Notes: generated by a model not told the origin, from the sequence alone. A stretch of DNA of 40,000 nt from Chrysomallon squamiferum (GCA_012295275.1 CM022677.1:14736445-14776444); one strand, 5' to 3'. Positions 1-10,429 are shown, counted from the stretch's first letter. Numbers and translations: made by a program.

Positions 1-415
1 ATATATATCTATAAATAAATATATCTATATATATCCATCTATAAATACATCTATATATATATCTATAAATATATCTATATATATCCATCTATAAATACAT
101 ATATATATATATAAATATCCATCTGTAAATACATCTATATCCATATATATATCTATATATATCCATCTGTAAATACATCTATATATATCTATATTCTATA
201 TATCCATCTATAAATATATCTATCTCTGTATATATATATATATAAATCTGTAAATCTGCATATAAATACATGTGTATATCCATCTATAAATACATATGTA
301 TATCCATCATAAATACATATGTATATCTATGTATAAATACATCTGTATACTTATGTATAAATATATCTGTATATCTATTTATAAATACATTTATATATTC
401 AATATATTCATCCAT
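1..415. repeat. AT-rich tandem repeat built on ATCCATCTATAAATACAT
   Basis: Imperfect tandem copies of a unit of roughly 25-35 bases (TATATAT, then CCATCTATAAATACATC) fill the left edge, with decay towards 400. Short open frames across it encode only I/Y/N/S-rich low-complexity peptide and are not genes. The array probably continues left of the window. Confidence 0.85.
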
Positions 416-424
416 GCATCAAAT

Positions 425-1660
425 GTTAAAAAATAACAACAAAACTAGACTTAGCTAGACTTAGTCTTATAAATTTATAAGACAAAGTTCTTGCTGTCGA
501 ATTTTTTTAAAAATAACAACAAAACTAGACTTAGCTTGTAAATTTATAAGACAAAGTTCTTGCAGTCGAATTACAGCTGAGTTTTAAAAATAACAACAAA
601 ACTAGACTTAGCTTGTAAATTTATAAGACAAAGTTCTTGCAGTCCAATTATAGCAGTTTTAAAAATAACAACAAAACTAGACTTACCTTGTAAATTTATA
701 AGACAAAAGTTCTTGCAATCCAATTATAGCAGTTTTAAAAATAACAACAAAACTAGACTTACCTTGTAAATTTATAAGTTCAAAGTTCTTTTAAAAAAAT
801 AAAAATTACAGCTGAGTTTTAAAAAAATAACAACAAAACTAGACTTACCTTGTAAATTTATAAGACAAAGTTCTTGCAATCCAATTATAGCAGTTTTAAA
901 AATAACAACAAAACTAGACTTACCTTGTAAATTTATAAGACAAAGTTCTTGCAGTCGAATTAATTTAAAATTATAGTAAAAATAACAACAAAACTAGACT
1001 TACCTTGTAAATTTATAAGACAAAGTTCTTGCAATCCAATTATAGCAGTTTTAAAAATAACAACAAAACTAGACTTACCTTGTAAATTTATAAGACAAAG
1101 TTCTTGCAGTCCAATTATAGCAGTTTTAAAAATAACAACAAAACTAGACTTACCTTGTAAATTTATAAGGAGAAGTTCTTGCAATCCAATTATAGCAGTT
1201 TTAAAAATAACAACAAAACTAGACTTACCTTGTAAATTTATAAGGAGAAGTTCATGCAATCCAATTATAGCAGTTTTAAAAATAACAACAAAACTAGACT
1301 TACCTTGTAAATTTATAAGGAGAAGTTCGTGCAATCCAATTATAGCAGTTTTAAAAATAACAACAAAACTAGACTTACCTTGTAAATTTATAAGGAGAAG
1401 TTCGTGCAATCCAATTATAGCAGTTTTAAAAATAACAACAAAACCAGACTTACCTTGTAAATTTATAAGGAAAGTTCGTGCAATCCAATTATAGCAGTTT
1501 TAAAAATAACAACAAAACTAGACTTACCTTGTAAATTTATAAGGAGAAGTTCGTGCAGTACAATTATAGCAGTTTTAAAAATAACAACAAAACCAGACTT
1601 ACCTTGTAAATTTATAAGGCGAAGTTCAAAATAACAACAAAACCAGACTTACAATTATAC
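425..1660 (-). repeat. ~75-bp tandem array of an EGFR exon end plus its splice donor
   Basis: About 17 copies with a period of 75 (72-80 where indels occur). Read on the minus strand, each copy has a 3'-exon-like piece (GL[HQ]EL[LC]LINLQ), then ACAAG|GTAAGTCTAG, a near-ideal 5' splice site, then intron-like TTTTGTTGTTATTTTTAAAACTGC. About 13 central copies keep GTAAGT. The three copies farthest from the exon (about 445, 525 and 600) have CTAAG and have lost the GT. The copy next to the exon (about 1628-1675) is shortened. Because 75 is a multiple of three and the intron part lacks stops, an open frame of 149 codons (1409-960) runs through six copies; I take it as a by-product, not a gene. The residues match the end of the first EGFR L-domain exon in family position (human GLKELPMRNLQ), so the unit derives from the exon at 1983-1676. 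Confidence 0.85.
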
Positions 1661-1672
1661 AATTATAGCTGA

Positions 1673-1983
1673 CTATGTTTGATAGTTCAGGGCTACCAAC
1701 AGACTGTAGTGTTCCTGTAAGTGTTGGTACAGAGTTTCACCTCGGATTGTTCTCAGACTTGTCAGGGGGATGTGGTGAGCGTACACGCCCACTATCAGGA
1801 CGTACCCCGTCACCTCCTCGATGTTCTCCAGAAAGGACAAGTCGTAGTCGTAGTCGCTGTCAAGAAAAACAATCTCCAAGTTGCCGGCCACGTATGTGCA
1901 GTTGGTGTACATTTGTTTGTAAGACTCGTAACGAAAAACTGCGTCTCCCCTAGCAACCAGGCCCTGAGAAGTACCAGTACACA
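1673..1983 (-). pseudogene. EGFR: EGFR-family receptor, first L-domain exon (in-frame stop)
   Basis: A 3' splice site (TGTTTTATATTTCAG) ends at 1984 and the exon opens at 1983. It encodes about 100 residues of the first receptor L domain of the EGFR/ErbB family: CTGTSQGL at the start, YTNCTYVAGNLEIVFL, DLSFLENIEEVTGYVLI, LRTIRGETLY and YSLLVALNY. These align in order with human and fly EGFR (NCxxVxGNLE, DLSFLxxIxEVxGY, LxxIRG). The exon joins in phase 1 to the signal-peptide exon at 4492-4411, giving DEQ-VCTGTS, the expected mature N-terminus. In EGFR the exon goes on to a GLKELPMRNLQ-like end. Here the frame meets TAG at 1675-1673 first, and the continuation survives only in the tandem array to the left. 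Either this copy is a pseudogene, or it makes a truncated L-domain fragment. Downstream furin-like, transmembrane and kinase exons are not in the window. Confidence 0.8.
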
Positions 1984-2225
1984 CTGAAATATAAAACACA
2001 GTCATTACTATTGTTGTTCTTCTTGTTATTAATGATACAGTGACTTTAATTAATGACATTATATGCTTTATCTTGAAATAAATCTGATATAATATTGCAA
2101 CTAACAAAGTTATTATACTACCAATATTACAATATTGTATTTATCAAAGGGAGATTACTCAAAATGTATTTTCCTGGCACATAACAGTTAACAGGAACTA
2201 GTGGTTTGATTTAGCACTTGAAAAT

Positions 2226-2227
<2 letters not shown>

Positions 2228-2279
<52 letters not shown>
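2228..2279. repeat. (TG)n microsatellite
   Basis: About 26 uninterrupted TG dinucleotides inside the intron between the two EGFR-like exons. Confidence 0.95.
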
Positions 2280-2282
<3 letters not shown>

Positions 2283-2430
2283 TTATATATATGTATGCAT
2301 CATGCAAGTAGATGTGCTTGTGTTTGTTTTTGTATTTCTGTATATGTTTATTGACAAAAAATCTATTATACATACAAACACTTCTGTAAACAATTTAATT
2401 TTTTTTTTTATTTCTCTTTCATAGTAATAA

Positions 2431-2434
2431 TAAT

Positions 2435-2468
<34 letters not shown>

Positions 2469-2510
2469 GTACTGGTAGTAGTAGTAGTATGTTAATAATA
2501 ATAATTAAAA
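2431..2510. repeat. (AAT)n/(AGT)n microsatellite
   Basis: AAT repeats followed by a short GTAGTAGTAG tract, in the same intron. Confidence 0.9.
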
Positions 2511-2519
2511 TTTAAAAAA

Positions 2520-4080
2520 TAAAAACCTGACGTCTAATTAACTTAAATTCCTGTCATTCTGTAACTTGGAACACAAATCTCTAAAGAATGTCAACATTTA
2601 TATTTGAATACTGCAGTAAAAAGATTTATATTCATTTGTTAAAGTCAATATTGTAAAGAAAGATTATTATTATTATTAAACTCCATACACACCAGAAAAT
2701 GAACTTTAAATAACAATTTTTATTTATTTCATTTTATTACCTATTTAACTTTTATTTAATTATTATTTTATGTGTTGTTTATTTGTCTGTAATGTTTATT
2801 TTTCATTAATTTAAATTATTTCAATATCAGTTACTATGGTAAACACTGTTTTTTCTGTTGCCAACAAAACCTTGAATGTAGGAAAAAAATAAATAATAGG
2901 CCTCACTGTTATTGACCAATGAGAAATTCAAAACAGACCAATCATTTCAACTCATTTTGATTAACTGTAACTTGTCATTCACTTATTTTCTTTTATAATA
3001 CCAGAAATCTGCAACATTTAAGTGTCTAACAATTACTTGATAACCCAAACAAGACCTCGCGACAATCTCATTGAATCAAATAACAATTAAAACCACCACT
3101 AATTACATTATCTGAACTGGACATTCTCGTAACTGACCATCAAAACCAAACATTATTCTGTCACCTAAAATGGGCCTAATTGTGATTAAACCAAGAAAAA
3201 AAAAGGAGCAACCCCATGGGAAACTGCAAAATGCAGCACATCTGACCTATTTCCAGCTACTAACTCACCATTATTACTAGTAGCAAACACCTTTTAGTAA
3301 ATAAAAAAATAAAACAAGAAAAAGAAAAGACGAAACAAGAGCAGGAATAAAAGGAGTAAGAAATAATAATTTAAAAAAAAATATATATATCTCTGTATCT
3401 CTCTTTCTCTCTCTCACTGTCTCTCATTCTCTGTCTCTCTCACTCTCTCTCTCTCACTCTCTCTCATAATTATGTTATTTTATTAATATTAAATTTATTT
3501 TAAAATTCATTCAGTTTTAGTTTTTTTGTTTATTCTCAGTACATAATTGTTTTTGTTTTTATTATGAATACTTTTGTAAACTTTAAGTGAAATGAAATAA
3601 AATAAAACCTTTTTTATAAATTACTCTGTTGTTTGTTTTAACTATTTACTGTAAACATTAAAAATGACTAAATTTTTAAAACCATTTTTTTTTCCTCTTT
3701 TCTGTAAACAATTAATTATTATATAAAATAAAATGATTTTTGAAATTTACTATTTTCTATTAAATGAACTAAATATGGTTTTTAAAATTAGTGTGTTTGT
3801 TGTTTGTTTTTAATACTTTCAGTAAACAATTATTAAATGAAATAAAGACAATTTTAAAAACTAAAATTTACTATTTTCTGTAACAATTAATGGAAATAAA
3901 ACTGATTTTAAAACAACAATGTGCTTGTTTTCTTTTCAGATAATGTATTACCAACACAACTAACATTTATATATATCATGGGGGAGGGTATACAGAGCTG
4001 CTGAGTATGTTTGAGGGGTGGGTTAATTCTCTGGGAAAGGGAAGTGAAACAGTAGATAAGTGCTGGTGTACTAGGACGTT
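2520..4080. other. EGFR-like intron, AT-rich with diverged repeats
   Basis: I see no coding exon here. It holds a TC-rich tract (3392-3467) and, from about 3530 to 3930, four diverged copies of a ~115-base unit with the shared core TTTACTATTTTCTGTAAACAATT followed by AAATGAAATAAA. The intron as a whole runs from 4410 (GT) to 1984 (AG), about 2.4 kb. Confidence 0.6.
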
Positions 4081-4099
4081 TTGTTAAACAAAAAATTAG

Positions 4100-4104
<5 letters not shown>

Positions 4105-4132
<28 letters not shown>

Positions 4133-4238
4133 CAAAAATTAAAGAATTTAATCTTTATAAATTTTATTTTCCATTCCATTTTTTATTATTTATTTTTAAA
4201 TTACTTTTTATTTATATATTTTTTCATTATTATTATAA

Positions 4239-4277
<39 letters not shown>

Positions 4278-4617
4278 GTTAAATATAAATATAAAATGAA
4301 AAATAAAAATAAAACTAAGGGCCCGGTTAGATATTACAATGATGCATTTGCCAGGTGAAAACGCGCGTTTTTGAACCTCCTGTCATTTTGGAAAACAAAA
4401 TTCAACCTACCTTGTTCGTCCGCTAAATTCATCAGTCCAGAGGTAATCCATAGCGAAGTTAAAGACAACACTAAGGCACAGAAAAATGTCATGGCATAAA
4501 TCAAGCTTCCATACAATTTTCTATTTTTTAAATTACGAAAGTTGTTAAAGTGTCCCCGGTCCGCGGGCTTTCACTAATAGTCTCGCCGGAACTTCGGAAT
4601 ACTTCGGGATTCTGTGC
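4105..4617. repeat. Duplicated segment, copy 1 (carries EGFR exon 1)
   Basis: Copy 1 of a ~610-base tandem segmental duplication: (AAT)n, then AAAGAATTTAATC (about 4141), (ATT)n (4241-4276), AAGGGCCCGGTTAGATATT (about 4317), the exon, and the block CTTTCACTAATAGTCTCGCC (about 4568). Copy 2 follows in the same order and orientation. The two share most bases outside the microsatellite length differences. Confidence 0.85.
4411..4492 (-). CDS. EGFR: EGFR-family receptor, signal-peptide exon
   Basis: The ATG at 4492-4490 is the first in-frame ATG; the frame upstream has only a TTG. It encodes 27 codons plus one base: a short start (MTFF), a hydrophobic core (CALVLSLTSLW), a likely cleavage zone (ITSG), then LMNLADEQ. 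It ends at a 5' splice site, GAACAAG|GTAGGTTG, in phase 1. The L-domain exon at 1983 begins with two bases that complete a Val codon, so the joint reads DEQ-VCTGTS, as expected for the mature N-terminus of EGFR/ErbB proteins (human EEKKVCQGTS). This pairing of phases and homology is the main support. The product would enter the ER and form the extracellular start of a receptor tyrosine kinase. The exon lies in a ~610-bp segment repeated at 4693-5235. No TATA box or initiator could be assigned. Confidence 0.7.
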
Positions 4618-4618
4618 C

Positions 4619-4674
4619 CGTGTCGGAAACGACTTGTTCCCCTTGGGTGGGGCGCGCAGCACTTTTCACCCGTG
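4619..4674. repeat. GC-rich 56-bp dispersed repeat, copy A
   Basis: Matches 5739-5794 in the same orientation with six mismatches in 56 and no gap (shared core TTGTTCCCCTTGGGTG). It is far more GC-rich than the surroundings. It lies at the end of duplicated segment copy 1 but is missing from copy 2. Confidence 0.8.
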
Positions 4675-4690
4675 ATAAATATAATAAGAC

Positions 4691-4692
<2 letters not shown>

Positions 4693-4736
<44 letters not shown>

Positions 4737-4847
4737 TAGTCAAAAATTAAAGAATTTAATCTTTATAAATTTTATTCTCGATTCCATTTTTTATTATTTA
4801 TTTTTAAATTACTTTTTTATTTATATATTTTTTCATTATTATTATAA

Positions 4848-4890
<43 letters not shown>

Positions 4891-5235
4891 CGTTAAATAT
4901 AAATATAAAATGAAAAATAAAACTTAAACTAAGGGCCCGGTTAGATATTGCACAACGCTGCATTTGCCAGGTGAAAACGCGCGTTTTTGAGTTTCCTGTC
5001 ATTTTGGAAAACAAAATTCAACCTACCTTGTTCGTCCGGTAAATTCATCAGTCCAGAGGCAATCCATAGCGAAGTCAAAGACAACACTAAGGCAAAGAAA
5101 AATGTTCATGGTGTAAATCAAGCTTACATCCAACATTTTGAATTACTATAGTTGTTAAAGTGTCCCCGGTGCGCGCCCTTTCACTAATAGTCTCGCCGGA
5201 ACTTCGCTGTAATTCGGGATGCTGTGGCCGTGACG
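4693..5235. repeat. Duplicated segment, copy 2
   Basis: Second copy of the ~610-base segment, offset 609-616 bases from copy 1. It contains the decayed exon copy at 5109-5027 and ends after CTTTCACTAATAGTCTCGCC (about 5184), where it diverges from copy 1. Confidence 0.85.
5027..5109 (-). pseudogene. Decayed duplicate of EGFR signal-peptide exon
   Basis: Copy of the exon at 4492-4411 with the same 5' splice site (CAAG|GTAGG at 5027/5026). One extra A after the ATG (ATGAACA against ATGACA) puts the ATG out of frame and leaves TGA in the ancestral frame. The ancestral frame downstream still reads FFFALVLSLTSLWIASGLMN, so the remaining changes are mild. From its own ATG the copy encodes an unrelated frame up to the same donor, which would not join correctly to the L-domain exon. 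I infer a non-functional or untranslated alternative first exon. Confidence 0.7.
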
Positions 5236-5259
5236 TCATTATTATTATTTCAATGAATT

Positions 5260-6280
5260 ATAACAGGGGTGCCCCTACTTTTTAAATGACCAAGTCAAAA
5301 TGATCTACCAACAGTAAAAACGCAAAGCATTTATCTATTTATTTTATTTATTTATACTAAGTATACTTATATTTACAAGATATGTTGTTGTAATTGCATA
5401 ACCGCGTGAACCTGTATGGCACAATAGAAGTCTGTACATTTTTGACCGTCAACTTACTCTGATAAAGTGCACTTGCACTTGCAGAATGGATGATACGTTT
5501 TTTTTTTTAGTGTCATGCGATCTACCCACACTGTCTATGCGAACATTTGCAAAAGGTGAAAACCCGTGTGGCACTATGCCCGGGGGTCGGGGAAAATATT
5601 TCAACGTGTCCAAAAGGTGCGCACCGTCGGGTCCAGTGTGGCAAAGACGTTTCCAACATTTTCAAAAGGAGCTGCACCTTTTGAAAATTTTGTGAAAAAA
5701 AACGAAAACATTTTCAAAATACGTGCATTTTTTGTGCACGTGTCGGAAAAGAGTTGTTCCCCTTGGGTGAGGCGTGCGGCACCTTTCACCCGTGTCTGAC
5801 AACCCTTTCCCCAATTTTGGGTATGTGCGCCCCATTTTTGCCACGTGCGGAGAAAAAGTTAATCCACTTTCAAAAAGGTATCCCTCGCATTTTGGACGAA
5901 ACTTGAAACATTTTTTTACTAATTTGATTACGCATGTTTAACCTCAGACATAACACAAATTGGCTTCTCTGACAAAAGGATCTGCAAGACTGCATTGTCA
6001 GGCTGATCGCACACTTTGACGGGGAAAAGACGACTGACCCTCTGTCTTCATCGCCTCACATCTCTTCACCCCTACCCTTAATGTCGATACTATAACGGGA
6101 TAGTCAAACTGGTGCCCAATACAAACATGCTTCAGCCCTCACTGGACGTCAGAATGTGTTTTAAGTAACAGTAACTCAACTGTGTTAGTTTTCACATGGA
6201 AATAGATTTTAAAAATAAACATGATTCACAGAGTATTTTCTCAGTAAACGCAGCTGACATAATTATTTGTTATTTCTGTT
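5260..6280. other. Likely decayed DNA-transposon region with hairpins
   Basis: The region opens with ACAGGGGTGCCCCTACTTTT (about 5262), which resembles hAT terminal sequence; further on GCGATCTACC occurs (5519-5528). No matching right end was found. Between 5540 and 5890 base composition is richer in G+C and holds a perfect 12-base-pair hairpin (5658-5669 with 5677-5688, loop of 7), a 7-base-pair hairpin (5721-5727 with 5735-5741) and repeat copy B. Short overlapping open frames here are not convincing genes. Assignment to hAT is from memory of typical ends and is weak. Confidence 0.3.
5739..5794. repeat. GC-rich 56-bp dispersed repeat, copy B
   Basis: Direct copy of 4619-4674 (50 of 56 bases identical), about 1.1 kb away, next to the hairpins described for 5260-6280. 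Confidence 0.8.
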
Positions 6281-6299
6281 CAGGTGGCGACACTGGTTC

Positions 6300-7000
6300 T
6301 GTGGGGTAAGTGTTACTGACATCACTACTTATATGATTGCATATGTTTTATATTTATGTGTAATTGTTAATTTACATGTGCTAGTGTTTGTGTCTTTATG
6401 ATAAGAGTTAATCTAATCGTTAAATATAAATGTCTCAGGACGTTCATATATATATGTATTTAAAAGGCTTATGATTCAATTATTATTATATACTTTCATT
6501 TATGTATAAAGGATTTTTATAGAGACTTTTATATATTGTAATTCGTTCTATTTATCAAAAGCGGCAGAAATCATCACAGGCAGATGTATCGTATTAATAT
6601 TAGCATGCTAGGTGTCCATGCGCCAGATAAACACAAAGATTTCTGAGTCGCTTATTTAAAAAAAAAAATAATAATAAATGAGTCTGTGTAAAAGAGAAAA
6701 ACGAATTAATCATTCCATTGTCTAATTAAAAAAAGCTCACAGGAAAATCAGCAAGTTTTAACTCCACATCTAAACTGCGTTATTAATCGCTCCATGTTTG
6801 TCTGAAATGGATATCTGCCACTGAAGTCAAAAAACATTTTAGTCCCTACGAGAATTCCCAGCCAACCATCAGGTTTGTAATCTTTCTCCATCAGAAGTGG
6901 TATGACAGCGTTCTTTCGTTCAAATGAATATTCACCTTCTATTCATTGTAAATAAATAAATATATAAAACAAAATTTAAAAAGTCATAAGTGTATCCCTA
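6300..7000. other. Gene-free AT-rich stretch
   Basis: Nothing recognisable apart from a 22-base exon-like island at 6284-6305 lying between CTGTTCAG and GTAAGTG. It is too short to support a gene by itself. Confidence 0.5.
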
Positions 7001-7004
7001 AAAC

Positions 7005-7575
7005 CTGTTGTTGTTGTTGTTGTTGTTGTTACTCTACTACCACTATTACTATTCTAGTTCTTAAAAAATAAATAAACATTACAGTAATTACTACTGTTAC
7101 TACTGCTATTATCACTATTACTATGAGCACTACTATTACTACTACTACTACTGTGAGCACTACTGCTACTACAAGCTATCAGAGATCAGTAGCCTCTCAG
7201 TCAGAAGTGGTACAATATTTTTCTTCAGTGAAACTGCACATTCAGTTGCTCTTCATTTAAAAAAAAATAATGATAATGATGATGATGATGATGATGATAA
7301 TACTATTAGTACTACTAATAATACTGCTACAACTATTACTAGCAAAAGTAGTATGCATACATACTGATTTTACTATTACCATCATTACGACAATTACTAC
7401 TTATCTACTTCTGTTACTACTATTAATACTAATACTACTTCTGTTACTAGTAATACTACTTCTAGTATTGCTTCTAATACTATAATCATCACTACCATAA
7501 CTACAAGTAACTATCAGTATCACTAACACCATACTACTGTTACTCCTGATGCAGCTACTAATACTAGTACTTCTA
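7005..7575. repeat. Imperfect ACT/ATT/TTG trinucleotide field, left of BEL element
   Basis: A (TTG)n tract (about 7005-7030), then long imperfect TACTACTATTACT-type trinucleotides, interrupted by ~60-base unique pieces at about 7040 and 7180-7260. The open frame at 7270-7485 is pure I/L/M/T low complexity from this repeat. A matching field appears at 10430-10810. Confidence 0.85.
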
Positions 7576-7969
7576 ATTTAAATGGTGATAATGCTAAAAT
7601 GGTTGAAAGAAAGAAAACTTGTTTACATAGCAACAATTATAAAAACATGTCAGTTGTGCATTATTTTAGTTAAGAAAGAAATAATTAACTGCCTTACAAA
7701 CAACAGTTCATGTGTAACTTTTGAACAAAAGTGGTTAACAACACACACAATGAAGATGACAGGATGAGTTAAAATTGAACAATTGTCTGTTAAAACATTA
7801 TCGGATGGCTTTGGGATTGTCTTAATATTCTGACAATACAGTCTGCAGAGACTCTACAGTCTTGTAAGTGTATGAATATCGTGACAACTTGAAAAAGTTG
7901 GCAATGAAGTTGCCTTTTCTTCCTTCATCTGCAGGGATATTGTATAGCTGTATGAAAACACAGAATTAC

Positions 7970-10345
7970 ATTCCATGACCTAAATGACTTTGTAAACACC
8001 AACAGAGCTGCCCACCCAGTTTTGGGAAACGATGCAGTGTACAAAGATAAAAAAGAACACTCCAAACATATGCAATCTTTGAAAATAAAATATGCACTTG
8101 CTACTAGTTTATCTAATGGTAAAGATGTTCATAAAGAACTAGGCATTGTTTGAGAAATTAAGGAAACGAACAAACAAAAATAAATAAATAAATAAATAAA
8201 ACTAGCAAAAGTGATCAGATGACGTGTGTGTGATTCGTTGCATGTTCTCAGTGATCGCCACACATTTGCAGCACTTACAGTTGAAAACAAGTCGGGATTT
8301 TTGAAGGTTTATGTTTTAGATGTTTTAAATATGTATAAAACATGCAGAACTCATACTGAATGTTCAATTTTCTCAAGGAAAACATCAGACACTTGTTCAT
8401 GTGGACATTAAAAGAAAGGAAAATTCAAGGCCAAACATTGTTACCAGTGCATGTTTTATTGTCTAACCAGTATATGAGGGTCAGAGACAGAGAATGTACT
8501 ATGCCCATTATTCCTGTTAAAGTTGAAATGGTATAAATGCTACATTCTTAGATCCAGGTTCAAGTGACTCGTTTCCTTATCAGATATGTAATCAGTAAAG
8601 TTGGTGCCTCTGTTAAAACGGATGAAAATTACTCTGGATACAGTGGGTGAACTGTGCACTGTGACCACATTATCTACAAATGGAAACGAGATTTTTAATC
8701 TTAACTATGAAAATGTGAGTTTTCCTAAGCTGTATTTAAAAGATAAGAGACTGTTACTGCATTTCTTTTGATCAAAGATATTTCTTGTTGATCATATCTG
8801 TATGAAGTTGCCACAGACAGACGGCCAGAGATAGGCCTGCTGATAGGTATTTAATGTGCCAGACACAGACTGGAGCTAAAAATAGTCCACATCCTATTAA
8901 GACACATGCTGATTGGATGTTGTGGACTGTTATCCTTGGTTCCAACTACAAAGTGAATGAAGAGCATTTACACTCTTCCATGGAAAGAATTGACATGCTT
9001 GCTGCTGACTAAACTGAACAATTGAAGCGGTTGGATGTAATGGTTCGCCAATCAGTACACTTGATCTTCCAGAATGAACGAAAGATGATAGTAATAATAA
9101 TTTGGGATGAAGAGATTACAGGTAATAATCTTGGGAATTGGCATCACTGGGTAAAATATCTAGCAGAGACGGAGAATTTTACACAGACATCTTTGGTAAT
9201 GTCATTTCCTTTGAATTACACATTTTCTTATGCTAGTTGTAAGGGATATGATGTGATAGCTTCTCTACATTTAGTGACTGAATATGGTGGCATTCATTGT
9301 TCACTTGTCAAGACAAAAGAAACAATTGCATTTTGTTTTAAATTTTAAAAAGATCTATTCCTTTGATGATAAGATAATTTCCTTTGAATTACACGTTTTC
9401 TTATGATGTTATAGCTTATCTACATTTAATGATTGAATCTGGTGACATTCACTGTTCACGACAAAAGTAAGAGTTGCCGTTTTAAAACGAGTGACTTTTC
9501 CAGGAATGGAACTGACAGATGCTCAAGTAGTTTCATTTGGGATAAAACCTGAAGCATCCTTCGTGCACAGTTTTGGTTTGAGCGGCCTCTCTTTCTAAGG
9601 AAAACTACTGATTTTGTCATACAGTGAAAGAAATTTGTTACATTTATTCTAATAATCTGAAGTGTAAATGTATCTTTGGTAAATCAGTCATCAGGAGTTA
9701 TGGATAGATTTGTTAATTATTTTTCTTCATGGACGATCTCAAGAAGATAACTGGTTAGTTGATAATATTTAAAGACATCTTAAATTTTGTGCAAACAAAT
9801 TTGTTACCTAAAGATTCTCATGTGTCATCATTTATACTGTCGTAACATTGTGGGTCATGCAGAAAACCCACAATCCTGGTAAGTAAAAGACACACGCTTT
9901 GTACAGAATGTGAAGGAACACTAGTCAATCAACTTGTTTCCAAATGTGTATTTCACAAATACAGAGTTAAATAAAAATAAAATAAAATAGCAAATCTTGC
10001 TACTGATCGACTGGTGCCTAATGAAACACCTTTCACTCGAGTGGACGTAGATTATTTGGGATCTTTTATGATAAAACAAAAATGCATTGTAATAAGAGAC
10101 TTTACTGTTATATGTTTAGCTATTTATGATGTTCACGTGGAGCTTGCAATATACCTGGAAAAGAATATTCAGTGATCCTCCCCGTGAATCACCCCAGAGA
10201 CATGTATGGAAAAGGATGCCATCAGTCAGAAAAATTGTATGCCTTGGCCATGAAGATTTCCTCTGAGATTATTTTAAGCAAAGGATAATTATTTAAAAAG
10301 ACGATAGATGTATTCTAGAAACAATGGTCTAAAGAAAATCTTTTT
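7970..10345 (+). mobile_element. Decayed BEL/Pao LTR retrotransposon, internally deleted
   Basis: Fragments of one BEL/Pao polyprotein occur in the correct order with many frameshifts and stops. Gag end: DLNDFVNTNRAAHPVLG (from 7971). Zinc-knuckle region: SDRHTFAAL and GKHQTLVHV in two frames (8240-8410). Aspartic protease with its active-site DPGS (8551-8562) and GLLIG further on. RNase H/Pao-type peptidase region, WDEEITGN...WHHWVKYL...GGIHCS (9022-9348), then MELTDAQVV (about 9508). Integrase: PNETPFTRVDVDYLGSF (about 10020). The reverse transcriptase that should lie between protease and the WDEE region (some 600 codons) is missing at about 9000. No LTRs or target duplications were recognised. 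The element is dead and cannot encode a full product. Function of the living family: copy-and-paste movement through an RNA intermediate. Confidence 0.8.
9022..9348 (+). pseudogene. BEL/Pao Pol fragment (post-RT, Pao peptidase/RNase H region)
   Basis: The longest surviving open piece of the element, 108 codons. It shows WDEEITGN and then W..W spacing typical of the BEL family segment following reverse transcriptase, and a terminal GGIHCSLVKTKETIA that matches the family G.IHC.F..GK.R.A. The part that should read as an F-S-D-A-S RNase H-like motif is degraded (FSYASCKGYD). The true start is unknown because the upstream domain is deleted; the first codon of the open piece is TTG. Confidence 0.7.
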
Positions 10346-10429
10346 CATAAACATACATCTGTGGCTGATGAAATCTCCAATCTACTTTAAAGAAGTATAT
10401 AAAGATGAATTGATGTTGTGACCCATTAG

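Noticed and set aside
960-1409. 149-codon open frame with six 25-residue repeats
   Set aside because: It is produced by a 75-bp repeat that spans an exon end, a splice donor and intron sequence; no start, homology or expression context supports a repeat protein.
1675-1987. Two plus-strand open frames (92 and 88 codons)
   Set aside because: They are antisense to the EGFR L-domain exon, which has clear homology and splice sites.
4334-4410. Continuation of the signal-peptide frame past the donor (RLNFVFQNDRRF...)
   Set aside because: It lies after a good 5' splice site whose phase matches the next exon, so it is intron.
5486-5844. Several overlapping open frames on both strands
   Set aside because: They arise from a GC-richer repeat segment with hairpins; no homology and mutually exclusive frames.
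6284-6305. 22-base microexon between TTCTGTTCAG and GTAAGTG
   Set aside because: Both splice-like sequences are strong, but 22 bases without partners on the same strand cannot be told from chance.
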